From contig NZ_DF820425.1 in NCBI RefSeq assembly GCF_000617845.2, positions 4,515,725-4,579,724 on the forward strand: a stretch of 64,000 nt of DNA, written 5' to 3'. Each line of letters starts with the position of its first letter. Positions within the stretch are counted from its first letter, which is position 1. Below, in pieces: positions 57,851 to 64,000 of the stretch. Source of the stretch: Bradyrhizobium sp. DOA9 (lineage in GTDB: Bacteria > Pseudomonadota > Alphaproteobacteria > Rhizobiales > Xanthobacteraceae). The notes beneath the pieces are model-generated. The model saw only the letters and a list, made by a program, of their open reading frames with translations, was not told the origin of the DNA and made no database searches. Position numbers and translations under genes: made by a program.

Positions 57851-58684
57851 TTAGACGTTCAGGACGGCCACGATCTCGTAGGTGTCCGGATTGATGATGA
57901 CGATCTCATCACGGACCAGGACGTACTTGTAGGTCCGCCACTCCGGATAGATCGTCACGACCCGCGACGGCAGGGCGTGAAGGGTGATACCCTCCCGCGG
58001 AATGCGGGTGCCGACCGCGATCGAGAAGTTCACGTTGGTCACCGGGGCGACGCGCTGCTCGCGGATCACGGACGTGATCTGCGTCCGCTGCTCGGTCGAA
58101 AGCTTGGCAGCGGCGCCGGCCTGGCCAACCGTGGTCGAGCTCTGGCCCTGCGCGTTCTGGGTCGAGCTGGTGCCGGTCTGGCCCTGGGCATTCTGGTTGG
58201 TGCTCGTGCCGGTGCCCTTCTGGGTCTCGGCGTTGTTGGTCGAGGTGCCGCTCTTGCTGCCCTCAGCCTTCATGTCCTTCTGGTCCTTGGCTCCGGACTT
58301 GCTGGTGTCCTGGCTCATGCTCTTGGACTTGTCCTGCTGGGACTTGTCCATCTGACCTTGCGCGCGGTCGTCGGTGCGCTGGCCCTTGGTGGCACCGGAC
58401 TTGTCGTCGGCCGCGTTCTTGTTCATCGTGCCGGACTTGTCCTCCGAAGCCCGACCGGACTTCATGGTGTCGGAGCCGCCGGACTGGCCGACAGTACCCT
58501 TGTCATGGCTCATGGAATCGCGGCCCATCGACCCGCCGCGCTCAGCGGCGCCGCCGGAAGGCTGCGAATGCTGCATCTGCTGCGAGCCACCGCCGGTGTC
58601 GCGGCCCTTGTCTTGTGCGTTCGCCAGACCAGCGCCCGCGACGAGTGCGACGGCGGCAACCGAAATCATAAAGCGGTTCAACAT
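57851..58684 (-). CDS. DUF1236 domain secreted protein
   Basis: A 277-residue exported protein: signal peptide to LANAQ, then about 150 residues of Gln/Ser/Lys/Asp-rich, disordered, repetitive sequence, and a C-terminal DUF1236 domain (TEQRTQITSVIREQRVAPVTNVNFSIAVGT, LPSRVVTIYPEWRTYKYVLV, EIVIINPDTYEIVAVL). DUF1236 proteins are rhizobial, periplasmic and of unknown function. GAGGAG precedes the ATG, and a perfect EcfG-type promoter lies 46 bases upstream, so induction by general stress is expected. Confidence 0.88.
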   Translation of the reverse strand: MLNRFMISVAAVALVAGAGLANAQDKGRDTGGGSQQMQHSQPSGGAAERGGSMGRDSMSHDKGTVGQSGGSDTMKSGRASEDKSGTMNKNAADDKSGATKGQRTDDRAQGQMDKSQQDKSKSMSQDTSKSGAKDQKDMKAEGSKSGTSTNNAETQKGTGTSTNQNAQGQTGTSSTQNAQGQSSTTVGQAGAAAKLSTEQRTQITSVIREQRVAPVTNVNFSIAVGTRIPREGITLHALPSRVVTIYPEWRTYKYVLVRDEIVIINPDTYEIVAVLNV

Positions 58685-58729
58685 CGAAATTCTCCTCACG
58701 TGTTCGTTCGCGTCATTGCCCGCGCCGAC

Positions 58730-58754
58730 AACGAAAGGAGATTTGAGTTGTTCC
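58730..58754 (-). promoter_or_regulatory. EcfG-type promoter, exact consensus (GGAAC-N16-CGTT)
   Basis: On the minus strand GGAAC (58754-58750) and CGTT (58733-58730) are separated by exactly 16 bases, a full match to the general-stress sigma consensus. The ATG of the DUF1236 gene lies 46 bases downstream with a good ribosome site between them. Confidence 0.75.
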
Positions 58755-58836
58755 GGAACTTCGACTGTTCCGCGGCATTTGTTTGTTGAACGCCAGATGA
58801 ATGACTTTGCACGAAGGCGCCCACGTTCAGCGCAAG

Positions 58837-58864
58837 AAAAAAGGTCGGCATCTCTGCCGGCCTT
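58837..58864 (-). terminator. Terminator after the DsbA-like gene
   Basis: AAGGTCGGCA (58841-58850) pairs with TGCCGGCCTT (58855-58864), with one G-T-type mismatch. On the minus strand the stem is followed by a run of T (complement of 58837-58840). It lies 30 bases beyond the DsbA-like stop. Confidence 0.8.
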
Positions 58865-58893
58865 TTCCGTTCTCGCTATCGCAAAACGTGTGA

Positions 58894-59661
58894 TCAGCAA
58901 GTCGCCTTGCCGCAACGGGCGATGCCGATCTTTTCCTTGAGGCTCTCGACGCCGACAGCGCCGATCACGATCTGCTTGCCGATCACGTAGCTCGGTGTGC
59001 CATTCATGCCCATCGCTTCGGCGAGCTTGAAATTCTCCTCGATGGTGGCGCGCACCTCGGGACTGGCGATGTCCTTCTCGATGCGGGCCGTGTCGAGACC
59101 GGCTTCCTTGGCGGCCTGCATCGCGCGGGCCTTGTCGGCGGCGCCGCGGCCGCCGAGCAGCTTCTGGTGGAAGTCGAGATATTTCTTGCCGGAGGGATCC
59201 TGCATGCGCACGGCGACCGCGACCTGCGCCGCTTCGACCGAGCCCTGGCTCAACACCGGAAACTCCTTCAGCACGACCTTGAGCTTCGGATCGCCCTTCA
59301 TGATGGTGAGCATGTCGTCCATGGCGCGTTTGCAATAGCCGCAATTGTAGTCGAAGAACTCGACGAAAGTGACGTCGCCGTCCCTGTTGCCGAGCACGAC
59401 CTGGCGCGGCGAGTTGAAGATCGCCTCGGCGTTCTGCGCGATGCTGGCTTCGTGCTTCTGCGTTTCCGCCGCGGCCTGGCGCTTGCTGAGCTCGGCCATG
59501 GCCTCCTCGAGCACCTCGGGATGGCTGACGAGATAGTTCTTGATGATCTTCTCGATCTCGGTGCGCTGGCTGTCGGAGAAACTGTCGGCCGAGGCGGGCA
59601 CGGCTGCGCCGAACATGGCGAGCGCGAACAAGGCAGGAGCGAGCAGGCGCAGCGAAGGCAT
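58894..59661 (-). CDS. DsbA family thiol-disulfide oxidoreductase
   Basis: A 255-residue exported thioredoxin-fold protein. Signal peptide to about residue 25, a helical N-terminal extension with YLVSHPEVLEEAMAEL, then the active site CGYC at 107-110 (FFDYNCGYCKRAMDDM) and the cis-Pro loop MGMNGTPSYVIGKQ. This is the long alphaproteobacterial DsbA/DsbG-like type (often called Com1-like). It would make or repair disulfides in periplasmic proteins. The ATG at 59661 has an AAGAGGA ribosome site; a TTG two codons earlier is possible. Confidence 0.93.
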   Translation of the reverse strand: MPSLRLLAPALFALAMFGAAVPASADSFSDSQRTEIEKIIKNYLVSHPEVLEEAMAELSKRQAAAETQKHEASIAQNAEAIFNSPRQVVLGNRDGDVTFVEFFDYNCGYCKRAMDDMLTIMKGDPKLKVVLKEFPVLSQGSVEAAQVAVAVRMQDPSGKKYLDFHQKLLGGRGAADKARAMQAAKEAGLDTARIEKDIASPEVRATIEENFKLAEAMGMNGTPSYVIGKQIVIGAVGVESLKEKIGIARCGKATC

Positions 59662-59757
59662 AGTCAAATCCTCTTATCCAAAGCAGGTTTCGAGAAACGT
59701 CCCGGTGGATTCAAGCCCGGTGTCGTGACGTCGTGGTCGGGCGTCGTTCGAGTTGCG

Positions 59758-61143
59758 TCAGTTGCGCGGCGGCTTCGCCGCAACGATGTCGTCGGCCTTG
59801 ACCCATCCGGGCGTGCCGACGGCGAAACGGGTTTTCGCGCGCGTGGCAAGCTCGCGGGCGGTCTTGTTGTCGCCGCGCAAAAATGCGGCCTGGGCCGAGG
59901 CGAGATCTGCCTCCGCATAATCTCCCTTCCGGCCATAGGCCATCGCGAGCTGGGTATAACCGAGCGCCGCCTCGGGCTCCCGGGCCACCGCGGCGCGGAG
60001 AATCCGAACGGCCTCGTCGGTGTAGGCCTTATTATCGGTTCCGACCAGAGCCTGCCCAAGTAACATCTCGATGAGGGGGGCGTTGTTCGAGAGTGCGGCG
60101 GCCTTGCGCAAGGGAGCGATCGCCTCGGCCGCCTTGCCGCTTTCGAGCAGCGCCTGGCCGCGCACCTCGTAGAAATACGGGTTGTTCGGCTGCACCTGGA
60201 TCAGCGCGTCGATCTGGGCGAGCGCACTGCGCAGATCGCCGTGCAGATAGGTGCTGATGGCGCGGGCATAGCGCGCCGGCAGGCTGTCGTTGGTCTGGGG
60301 ATAGCGGCGGTACACCGTCTCCGGCCGCTCCATGAAGGCGGAGATCTTGGCGCGGACCATGTCGTGCCGGAGCTGGAGCGCGGGATCGTCCTTCTTGTTC
60401 CAGTAGGGGCTGGAGCTTGCGAACTCCTGCAGCGCGGCGACGCGCTCGGCCGGCATCGGATGCGACTGCAGGTAGGGATCGGCACCGCGCGCGGCGAACA
60501 GGCTCTCGCTGGTGAAGCGCTTGAACGTCTCGTACATGCCCTTGGGCGATTGCTGGGTCGCAGCCAGGAATTTCACGCCGGCACGGTCGGCGTTCTCCTC
60601 CTGCTGCCGCTGATAGGACAGCAGCGAGCGGCGGATGACCTCCTGCGGAGCGGCGATCGCGGCGGCGCCGGCATTGGTGAGACCATTGTTGCCTGCGCTG
60701 CCCGCGGCAATCGCGCCGGCTCCGAGCAACATCGCGATGATCATCTGGGTCTGGGCGGCGGCGAGCTGCTCGCGCAGCTTGGACAGATGGCCGCCCGCCA
60801 GATGTCCGGTCTCGTGCGCGAGCACGCCGATGATCTGGTTCGGCGTCTCCGATTGCAGGATCGCGCCCCAATTGACGAAGATGCGGCGGCCGTCCGCGAC
60901 GAACGCGTTGAACGAGCCGTCGTTGATGATCACCATCTGGATGTTCTGCTTCTCCAGACCGGCAACGCGCAGGATCGGGCGCGTGTATTCGCGCAGCAGC
61001 TGCTCGGTCTCGGTGTCGCGCAGGACCGGCGGCCCCTTGGCCTGCGCGCGCGCGGCCGAGAACGGCGTCAGCGCGATCGCCGTGGCCGTGACGAGGACGG
61101 TGAGGGCGGAGGCCTTCTTGCGCAATGCGATCTGGAGCGACAT
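59758..61143 (-). CDS. M48 family metalloprotease with TPR repeats (BepA-like)
   Basis: A 461-residue exported protease: signal peptide to AARAQ, M48 catalytic domain with zinc motif HETGH at 110-114 and the third ligand Glu in the EENADRAGVKFL segment, then a C-terminal TPR region (residues about 300-440). This architecture is that of BepA/YfgC, an outer-membrane protein quality-control protease. It lies just upstream of the DsbA-like gene on the same strand, which fits joint envelope maintenance. An in-frame start one codon earlier (TTG) is not preferred. Confidence 0.92.
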   Translation of the reverse strand: MSLQIALRKKASALTVLVTATAIALTPFSAARAQAKGPPVLRDTETEQLLREYTRPILRVAGLEKQNIQMVIINDGSFNAFVADGRRIFVNWGAILQSETPNQIIGVLAHETGHLAGGHLSKLREQLAAAQTQMIIAMLLGAGAIAAGSAGNNGLTNAGAAAIAAPQEVIRRSLLSYQRQQEENADRAGVKFLAATQQSPKGMYETFKRFTSESLFAARGADPYLQSHPMPAERVAALQEFASSSPYWNKKDDPALQLRHDMVRAKISAFMERPETVYRRYPQTNDSLPARYARAISTYLHGDLRSALAQIDALIQVQPNNPYFYEVRGQALLESGKAAEAIAPLRKAAALSNNAPLIEMLLGQALVGTDNKAYTDEAVRILRAAVAREPEAALGYTQLAMAYGRKGDYAEADLASAQAAFLRGDNKTARELATRAKTRFAVGTPGWVKADDIVAAKPPRN

Positions 61144-61347
61144 CAAACGGTCTTGGTCAAACGGGCTCTGTCAAGTGGTCTCGGTCAAGCAGTTTCGTGT
61201 TGGTTTTGGTGATTGGCGGGGGACCGGATACGCGATATGCCCTTGCGAGCGTTGCCCTTAATGAGCCGTACAATGCGGCCAGTCTGGGGCGCAAGTGCCC
61301 CGTTTTCGGACCGGACGGGCCGGTTCGCCAGCCAATAGCAGAAATCG

Positions 61348-62535
61348 ATGCACGATGCGACATTGAGGAACCGGTTGGGGCAGTGGCTCGAGCCCTCCCG
61401 CCGCAGCGATGTTCCCCCGTTCATGGTGATGGACGTCATGGCCGCGGCGGCCCGAATCGAGGCCGCCGGGGGGCATGTCATCCACATGGAGGTCGGCCAG
61501 CCCGCAGCCGGCGCGCCCAAGACCGCGATCGCTGCCGCCCATGCCGCGCTCGAGGCGGGACGGATCGACTACACCTCGGCGCTCGGCATCCCCAGCCTGC
61601 GCGCACGGATCGCCCGTCACTATCGCGACACCTATGGCTGCGATGTCAGCCCCGAGCGGATCGTGGTGACGACAGGTTCCTCCGGCGGGTTCATCCTGGC
61701 CTTCCTGTCGATGTTCGAGCCCGGCGATCGCGTCGCCGTGACGGTGCCGGGCTATCCGCCGTATCGACACATCCTGACCGCGCTCGGCTGCGAGCCGGTG
61801 CTGATCGAGACCACGAACGAGACGCGGCACGCGCTGACCGGCGAGGCGCTGCTCGCGGCCCATCGCAAGGCGCCGCTGAAGGGCGTTCTGGTCGGCAGCC
61901 CCGCCAATCCGACGGGGACGATGATGTCCCGCGACGCGCTCGCCGGCCTGATCGCGGCGGCGGAAGACGCCGGCATCCGCTTCATCTCGGATGAGATCTA
62001 TCACGGGCTCGACTACGCGTTTCCAGCCGTGACGGCGGCGGCGCTGTCCGCGCACGCGCTCGTGATCAACTCGTTCTCGAAGTATTTTTGCATGACCGGC
62101 TGGCGCGTCGGCTGGATGGTCGTGCCCGAGATCCTGGTGCGGCCGATCGAGCGGCTGCAGCAGAACCTCTCGATCTCGGTGCCGTCGTTGTCGCAGATTG
62201 CGGCGGAGGCTGCATTCGACGGCGCGGCGGAGATGGAGGCGATCAAGCACGGCTATCAGGAAAACCGGCGTGTCCTGATCGATGGTTTGCCCAAGGCCGG
62301 ACTGACGAGATTCCTGCCGGCTGACGGCGCCTTCTATCTCTATGCCGACGTCTCGGACTTCACCTCGGACAGTTTCGACTTCGCCAAGCAGATGCTGGAG
62401 CAGGCGCGCGTGGCGGCAACGCCCGGCCTCGATTTCGATCCTGTCCATGGACGCTCGTTCGTCCGCTTTTCCTATGCACGTTCTCCTGAAGAGATGAGGG
62501 AGGCAGTTGACCGGATTGCTGAGTGGCTTAAATAA
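61348..62535 (+). CDS. PLP-dependent aminotransferase, class I/II
   Basis: A 395-residue fold-type I aminotransferase. Substrate and cofactor motifs: GQPAAGAPKTA, TTGSSGGFILAF, VGSPANPTGTMMSRD, FISDEIYHGLDY, and the Schiff-base Lys in NSFSKYFCMTGWRVGW. The C-terminal Arg region is SFVRFSYARS. It is an aspartate/aromatic-type subgroup member; the amino acid is not determined. Its 3' end overlaps the reading frame in front of bioY, whose GTG start lies 34 bp beyond the stop. Confidence 0.9.
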   Translation: MHDATLRNRLGQWLEPSRRSDVPPFMVMDVMAAAARIEAAGGHVIHMEVGQPAAGAPKTAIAAAHAALEAGRIDYTSALGIPSLRARIARHYRDTYGCDVSPERIVVTTGSSGGFILAFLSMFEPGDRVAVTVPGYPPYRHILTALGCEPVLIETTNETRHALTGEALLAAHRKAPLKGVLVGSPANPTGTMMSRDALAGLIAAAEDAGIRFISDEIYHGLDYAFPAVTAAALSAHALVINSFSKYFCMTGWRVGWMVVPEILVRPIERLQQNLSISVPSLSQIAAEAAFDGAAEMEAIKHGYQENRRVLIDGLPKAGLTRFLPADGAFYLYADVSDFTSDSFDFAKQMLEQARVAATPGLDFDPVHGRSFVRFSYARSPEEMREAVDRIAEWLK

Positions 62536-62569
62536 CCGCGCCAGTTTTCTTCAGCCTCCGGAGTTCGAC

Positions 62570-63184
62570 GTGCCCGACCGTTCCGCCCCGTCCGCCGCTA
62601 CGCCACATTCTTCTCTCGCCGCATTGATGTGGCCGACGCGACCGGGCGAAGCGGTCGGCGGCTTTCGTGCCGTCGTGCTGATTGCACTCGGCACCGCGTT
62701 GATGGCGCTGTCGGCCAAGGTGAACCTGCCGCTGCCCTACGTGCCGATGACGCTGCAGACGCTGGTGGTGCTGATGATCGGCGCCGCTTATGGCTGGCGG
62801 CTTGGCAGCGCAACCATGATCGCCTACCTCGCCGAGGGCGCGCTCGGGCTGCCGGTGTTTGCGGGCCCTGTGGGGGGTATCGCGCCGCTGGTCGGGCCGA
62901 CCGCAGGCTATCTGTTCGGTTTCGTTGGGGCAGCCTTCGTGACCGGTTGGCTCGCCGAACGCGGCTGGGATCGGAGCGTCGTGCTGCTGTTTGCAGCGAT
63001 GGCCGCTGGCCATGTGGTCATTCTTGCCGCCGGCTTCGGCTGGTTGGCCTTTGGCCTCGGTCTCGGTGCAGCGAAGGCCTGGCAGGTCGGCATTGTGCCG
63101 TTCATTGCGGGGTCGTTGGTCAAGAACGCACTCGGTGCGGCGTTGATGCCGGCAGCACGCCGCATCGTCGATCGCCGCGCGTAA
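62570..63184 (+). CDS. bioY: Biotin transporter substrate-specificity component BioY
   Basis: A 204-residue membrane protein of the BioY S-component family with about six helices: VVLIALGTALMALSAKVNLPLPYVPMT near the start, LGLPVFAGPVGGIAPLVGPTAGYL in the middle and KAWQVGIVPFIAGSLVKNALGA at the end. BioY imports biotin alone or with EcfA/EcfT, and no such genes are adjacent. A GTG at 62570 is chosen because CGGAG lies six bases upstream; an earlier TTG would add 21 residues. It lies close to accB-accC, which need biotin. Confidence 0.9.
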   Translation: MPDRSAPSAATPHSSLAALMWPTRPGEAVGGFRAVVLIALGTALMALSAKVNLPLPYVPMTLQTLVVLMIGAAYGWRLGSATMIAYLAEGALGLPVFAGPVGGIAPLVGPTAGYLFGFVGAAFVTGWLAERGWDRSVVLLFAAMAAGHVVILAAGFGWLAFGLGLGAAKAWQVGIVPFIAGSLVKNALGAALMPAARRIVDRRA

Positions 63185-63216
63185 AGCGCGATACAACCAG
63201 CAGTTTGAATTGACAG

Positions 63217-63243
63217 GGCCGGCCAAGTTGATCTTGGCTGGCC
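63217..63243 (+). terminator. Hairpin between bioY and dctA
   Basis: GGCCGGCCAAG (63217-63227) and CTTGGCTGGCC (63233-63243) pair with one mismatch around TTGAT. No U-run follows, so it may act as a weak terminator or a leader structure of dctA. Confidence 0.45.
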
Positions 63244-63267
63244 CGAGCGTTTGAGGGGAGTGAAGCG

Positions 63268-64000
63268 ATGACGACGACAACGATAGCGGGGGCGCCGGTC
63301 GCGCCGCCCGTCGCCAAGCCGTGGTACAAAGTCCTTTACGTCCAGGTGCTGATCGCCATCGTGCTCGGCGCCATCGTCGGATGGCTGTGGCCGTCCGTCG
63401 CCACCAACGACTGGATCAAGGCGCTCGGCGACGGCTTCATCAAGCTGATCAAGATGGTGATCGCCCCGATCATCTTCTGCACGGTCGTTTCCGGCATCGC
63501 CCACATCCAGGACGCCAAGAAGGTCGGCCGCATCGGCGTGAAGGCGCTGGTCTATTTCGAGGTCGTCTCGACCTTCGCCCTGGTGCTCGGCCTCGTCGTC
63601 GGCAATCTCGTCAAGCCGGGCTCCGGCTTCGGCAATGCGGCGGCAAGTGCGGAGGCAGTCGCAAAATTTGCGGATCAGGCCAAGGCACAGAAGAGCGTTG
63701 AATTCGTCCTGCATATCATTCCCGATACCGTGGTCGGCGCGTTCGCGCAGGGTGAAATCCTCCAGGTGCTGCTGTTCGCGATCTTGTTCGGCTTCGCCTT
63801 GATGAGCCTCGGCGAGCGCGGCCACACCATCCGCGCCTTCATCGACGACGCCGCGCACGCGGTGTTCGGCGTCATCTCGATCGTGATGCGCGCGGCGCCG
63901 ATCGGCGCGTTCGGCGCGATGGCCTACACGATCGGCAAGTTCGGCACCGGTGCGATCCTCAATCTGATCGGCCTGATCGCGACCTTCTACGTCACGGCTG
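63268..64000 (+). CDS. dctA: C4-dicarboxylate transporter DctA (5' part)
   Basis: Only the first 244 codons are in the window; the gene runs off the end. The protein belongs to the dicarboxylate/amino acid:cation symporter family: VLYVQVLIAIVLGAIVGWLWP, IKLIKMVIAPIIFCTVVSGIA, FAQGEILQVLLFAILFGFAL and the MRAAPIGAFGAMAYTIG region. In rhizobia DctA imports succinate, malate and fumarate and is needed for nitrogen fixation in nodules. GAGGGGAG precedes the ATG. The expected sigma-54 sites further upstream were not identified. Confidence 0.94.
   Translation, partial: MTTTTIAGAPVAPPVAKPWYKVLYVQVLIAIVLGAIVGWLWPSVATNDWIKALGDGFIKLIKMVIAPIIFCTVVSGIAHIQDAKKVGRIGVKALVYFEVVSTFALVLGLVVGNLVKPGSGFGNAAASAEAVAKFADQAKAQKSVEFVLHIIPDTVVGAFAQGEILQVLLFAILFGFALMSLGERGHTIRAFIDDAAHAVFGVISIVMRAAPIGAFGAMAYTIGKFGTGAILNLIGLIATFYVTA

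Noticed and set aside
63238..63253. Sigma-54 promoter just upstream of dctA
   Set aside because: TGGC is present but the -12 TTGC element is not, and the position is too close to the start codon.
1..64000. tRNA, rRNA, CRISPR arrays, prophage or complete insertion sequences
   Set aside because: No tRNA T-loop consensus, regularly spaced repeats, integrase or transposase gene was found on reading both strands; only dispersed palindromic repeats are present.

Overview
The window looks like a chromosomal segment of a Bradyrhizobium-type alphaproteobacterium (Rhizobiales). It is GC-rich. It carries rhizobial small families (DUF6894, DUF982-like, DUF1236, BA14K, DUF2336). It has an intact minCDE operon, a class II ribonucleotide reductase, and several palindromic intergenic repeats of the kind dispersed in Bradyrhizobiaceae. 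Genus assignment is an inference from gene content; no tRNA or rRNA gene was seen.

Layout. 0-10 kb: PsiF-like protein, cupin, esterase, a c-di-GMP block (HD-GYP protein, then a PilZ protein translationally coupled to a DUF2336 protein), an AraC regulator, an FMN reductase, a chemoreceptor and a DUF1810 protein. 10-20 kb: a membrane-anchored Tlde1/DUF2778 L,D-transpeptidase-like protein, an orphan TakP-type TRAP binding protein, minCDE behind a CtrA-type site, several small secreted or unknown proteins, an SDR and a YkuD L,D-transpeptidase lipoprotein. 20-25 kb: a MobR-MobA-like divergent pair (3-hydroxybenzoate 4-hydroxylation) with a clear operator, an SMR transporter and PdxY. 25-36 kb: an M15-like peptidase, an AdaA-like regulator, assorted single enzymes, a PilZ-XRE fusion, an AbiEii-type nucleotidyltransferase with an overlapping partner, a ParB-like protein, a DJ-1/PfpI protein and a broken defence-type gene. 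36-46 kb: nrdJ with a long leader and candidate NrdR boxes, a DMT exporter, a hybrid kinase/receiver pair, a BA14K protein and the NDUFA12 homologue. 46-64 kb: a divergent DJ-1/GlxA pair with a direct-repeat operator, an SMI1/KNR4 protein, a DUF2155 protein, aat, a three-gene CHASE3-kinase/receiver/HisKA_2 module, accC-accB-aroQ, a DUF1236 protein, a DsbA-like protein, an M48 protease, an aminotransferase, bioY and the start of dctA (cut by the window end).

How the genes work together. The strongest unifying signal is regulatory. By eye there are two exact general-stress sigma (EcfG-type, GGAAC-N16/17-CGTT) promoters and three near matches, mostly ahead of small or secreted proteins (61-aa unknown, DUF1236, BA14K, 67-aa unknown, secreted-repeat protein). 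Two exact CtrA-type TTAA-N7-TTAAC sites lie ahead of minC and the secreted-repeat gene. Fatty-acid and biotin functions cluster (accB, accC, bioY). No CRISPR array, prophage or complete insertion sequence was found. The accessory-looking stretch is about 33.0-36.3 kb. All promoter, operator and terminator calls were made by reading, not by scoring software.
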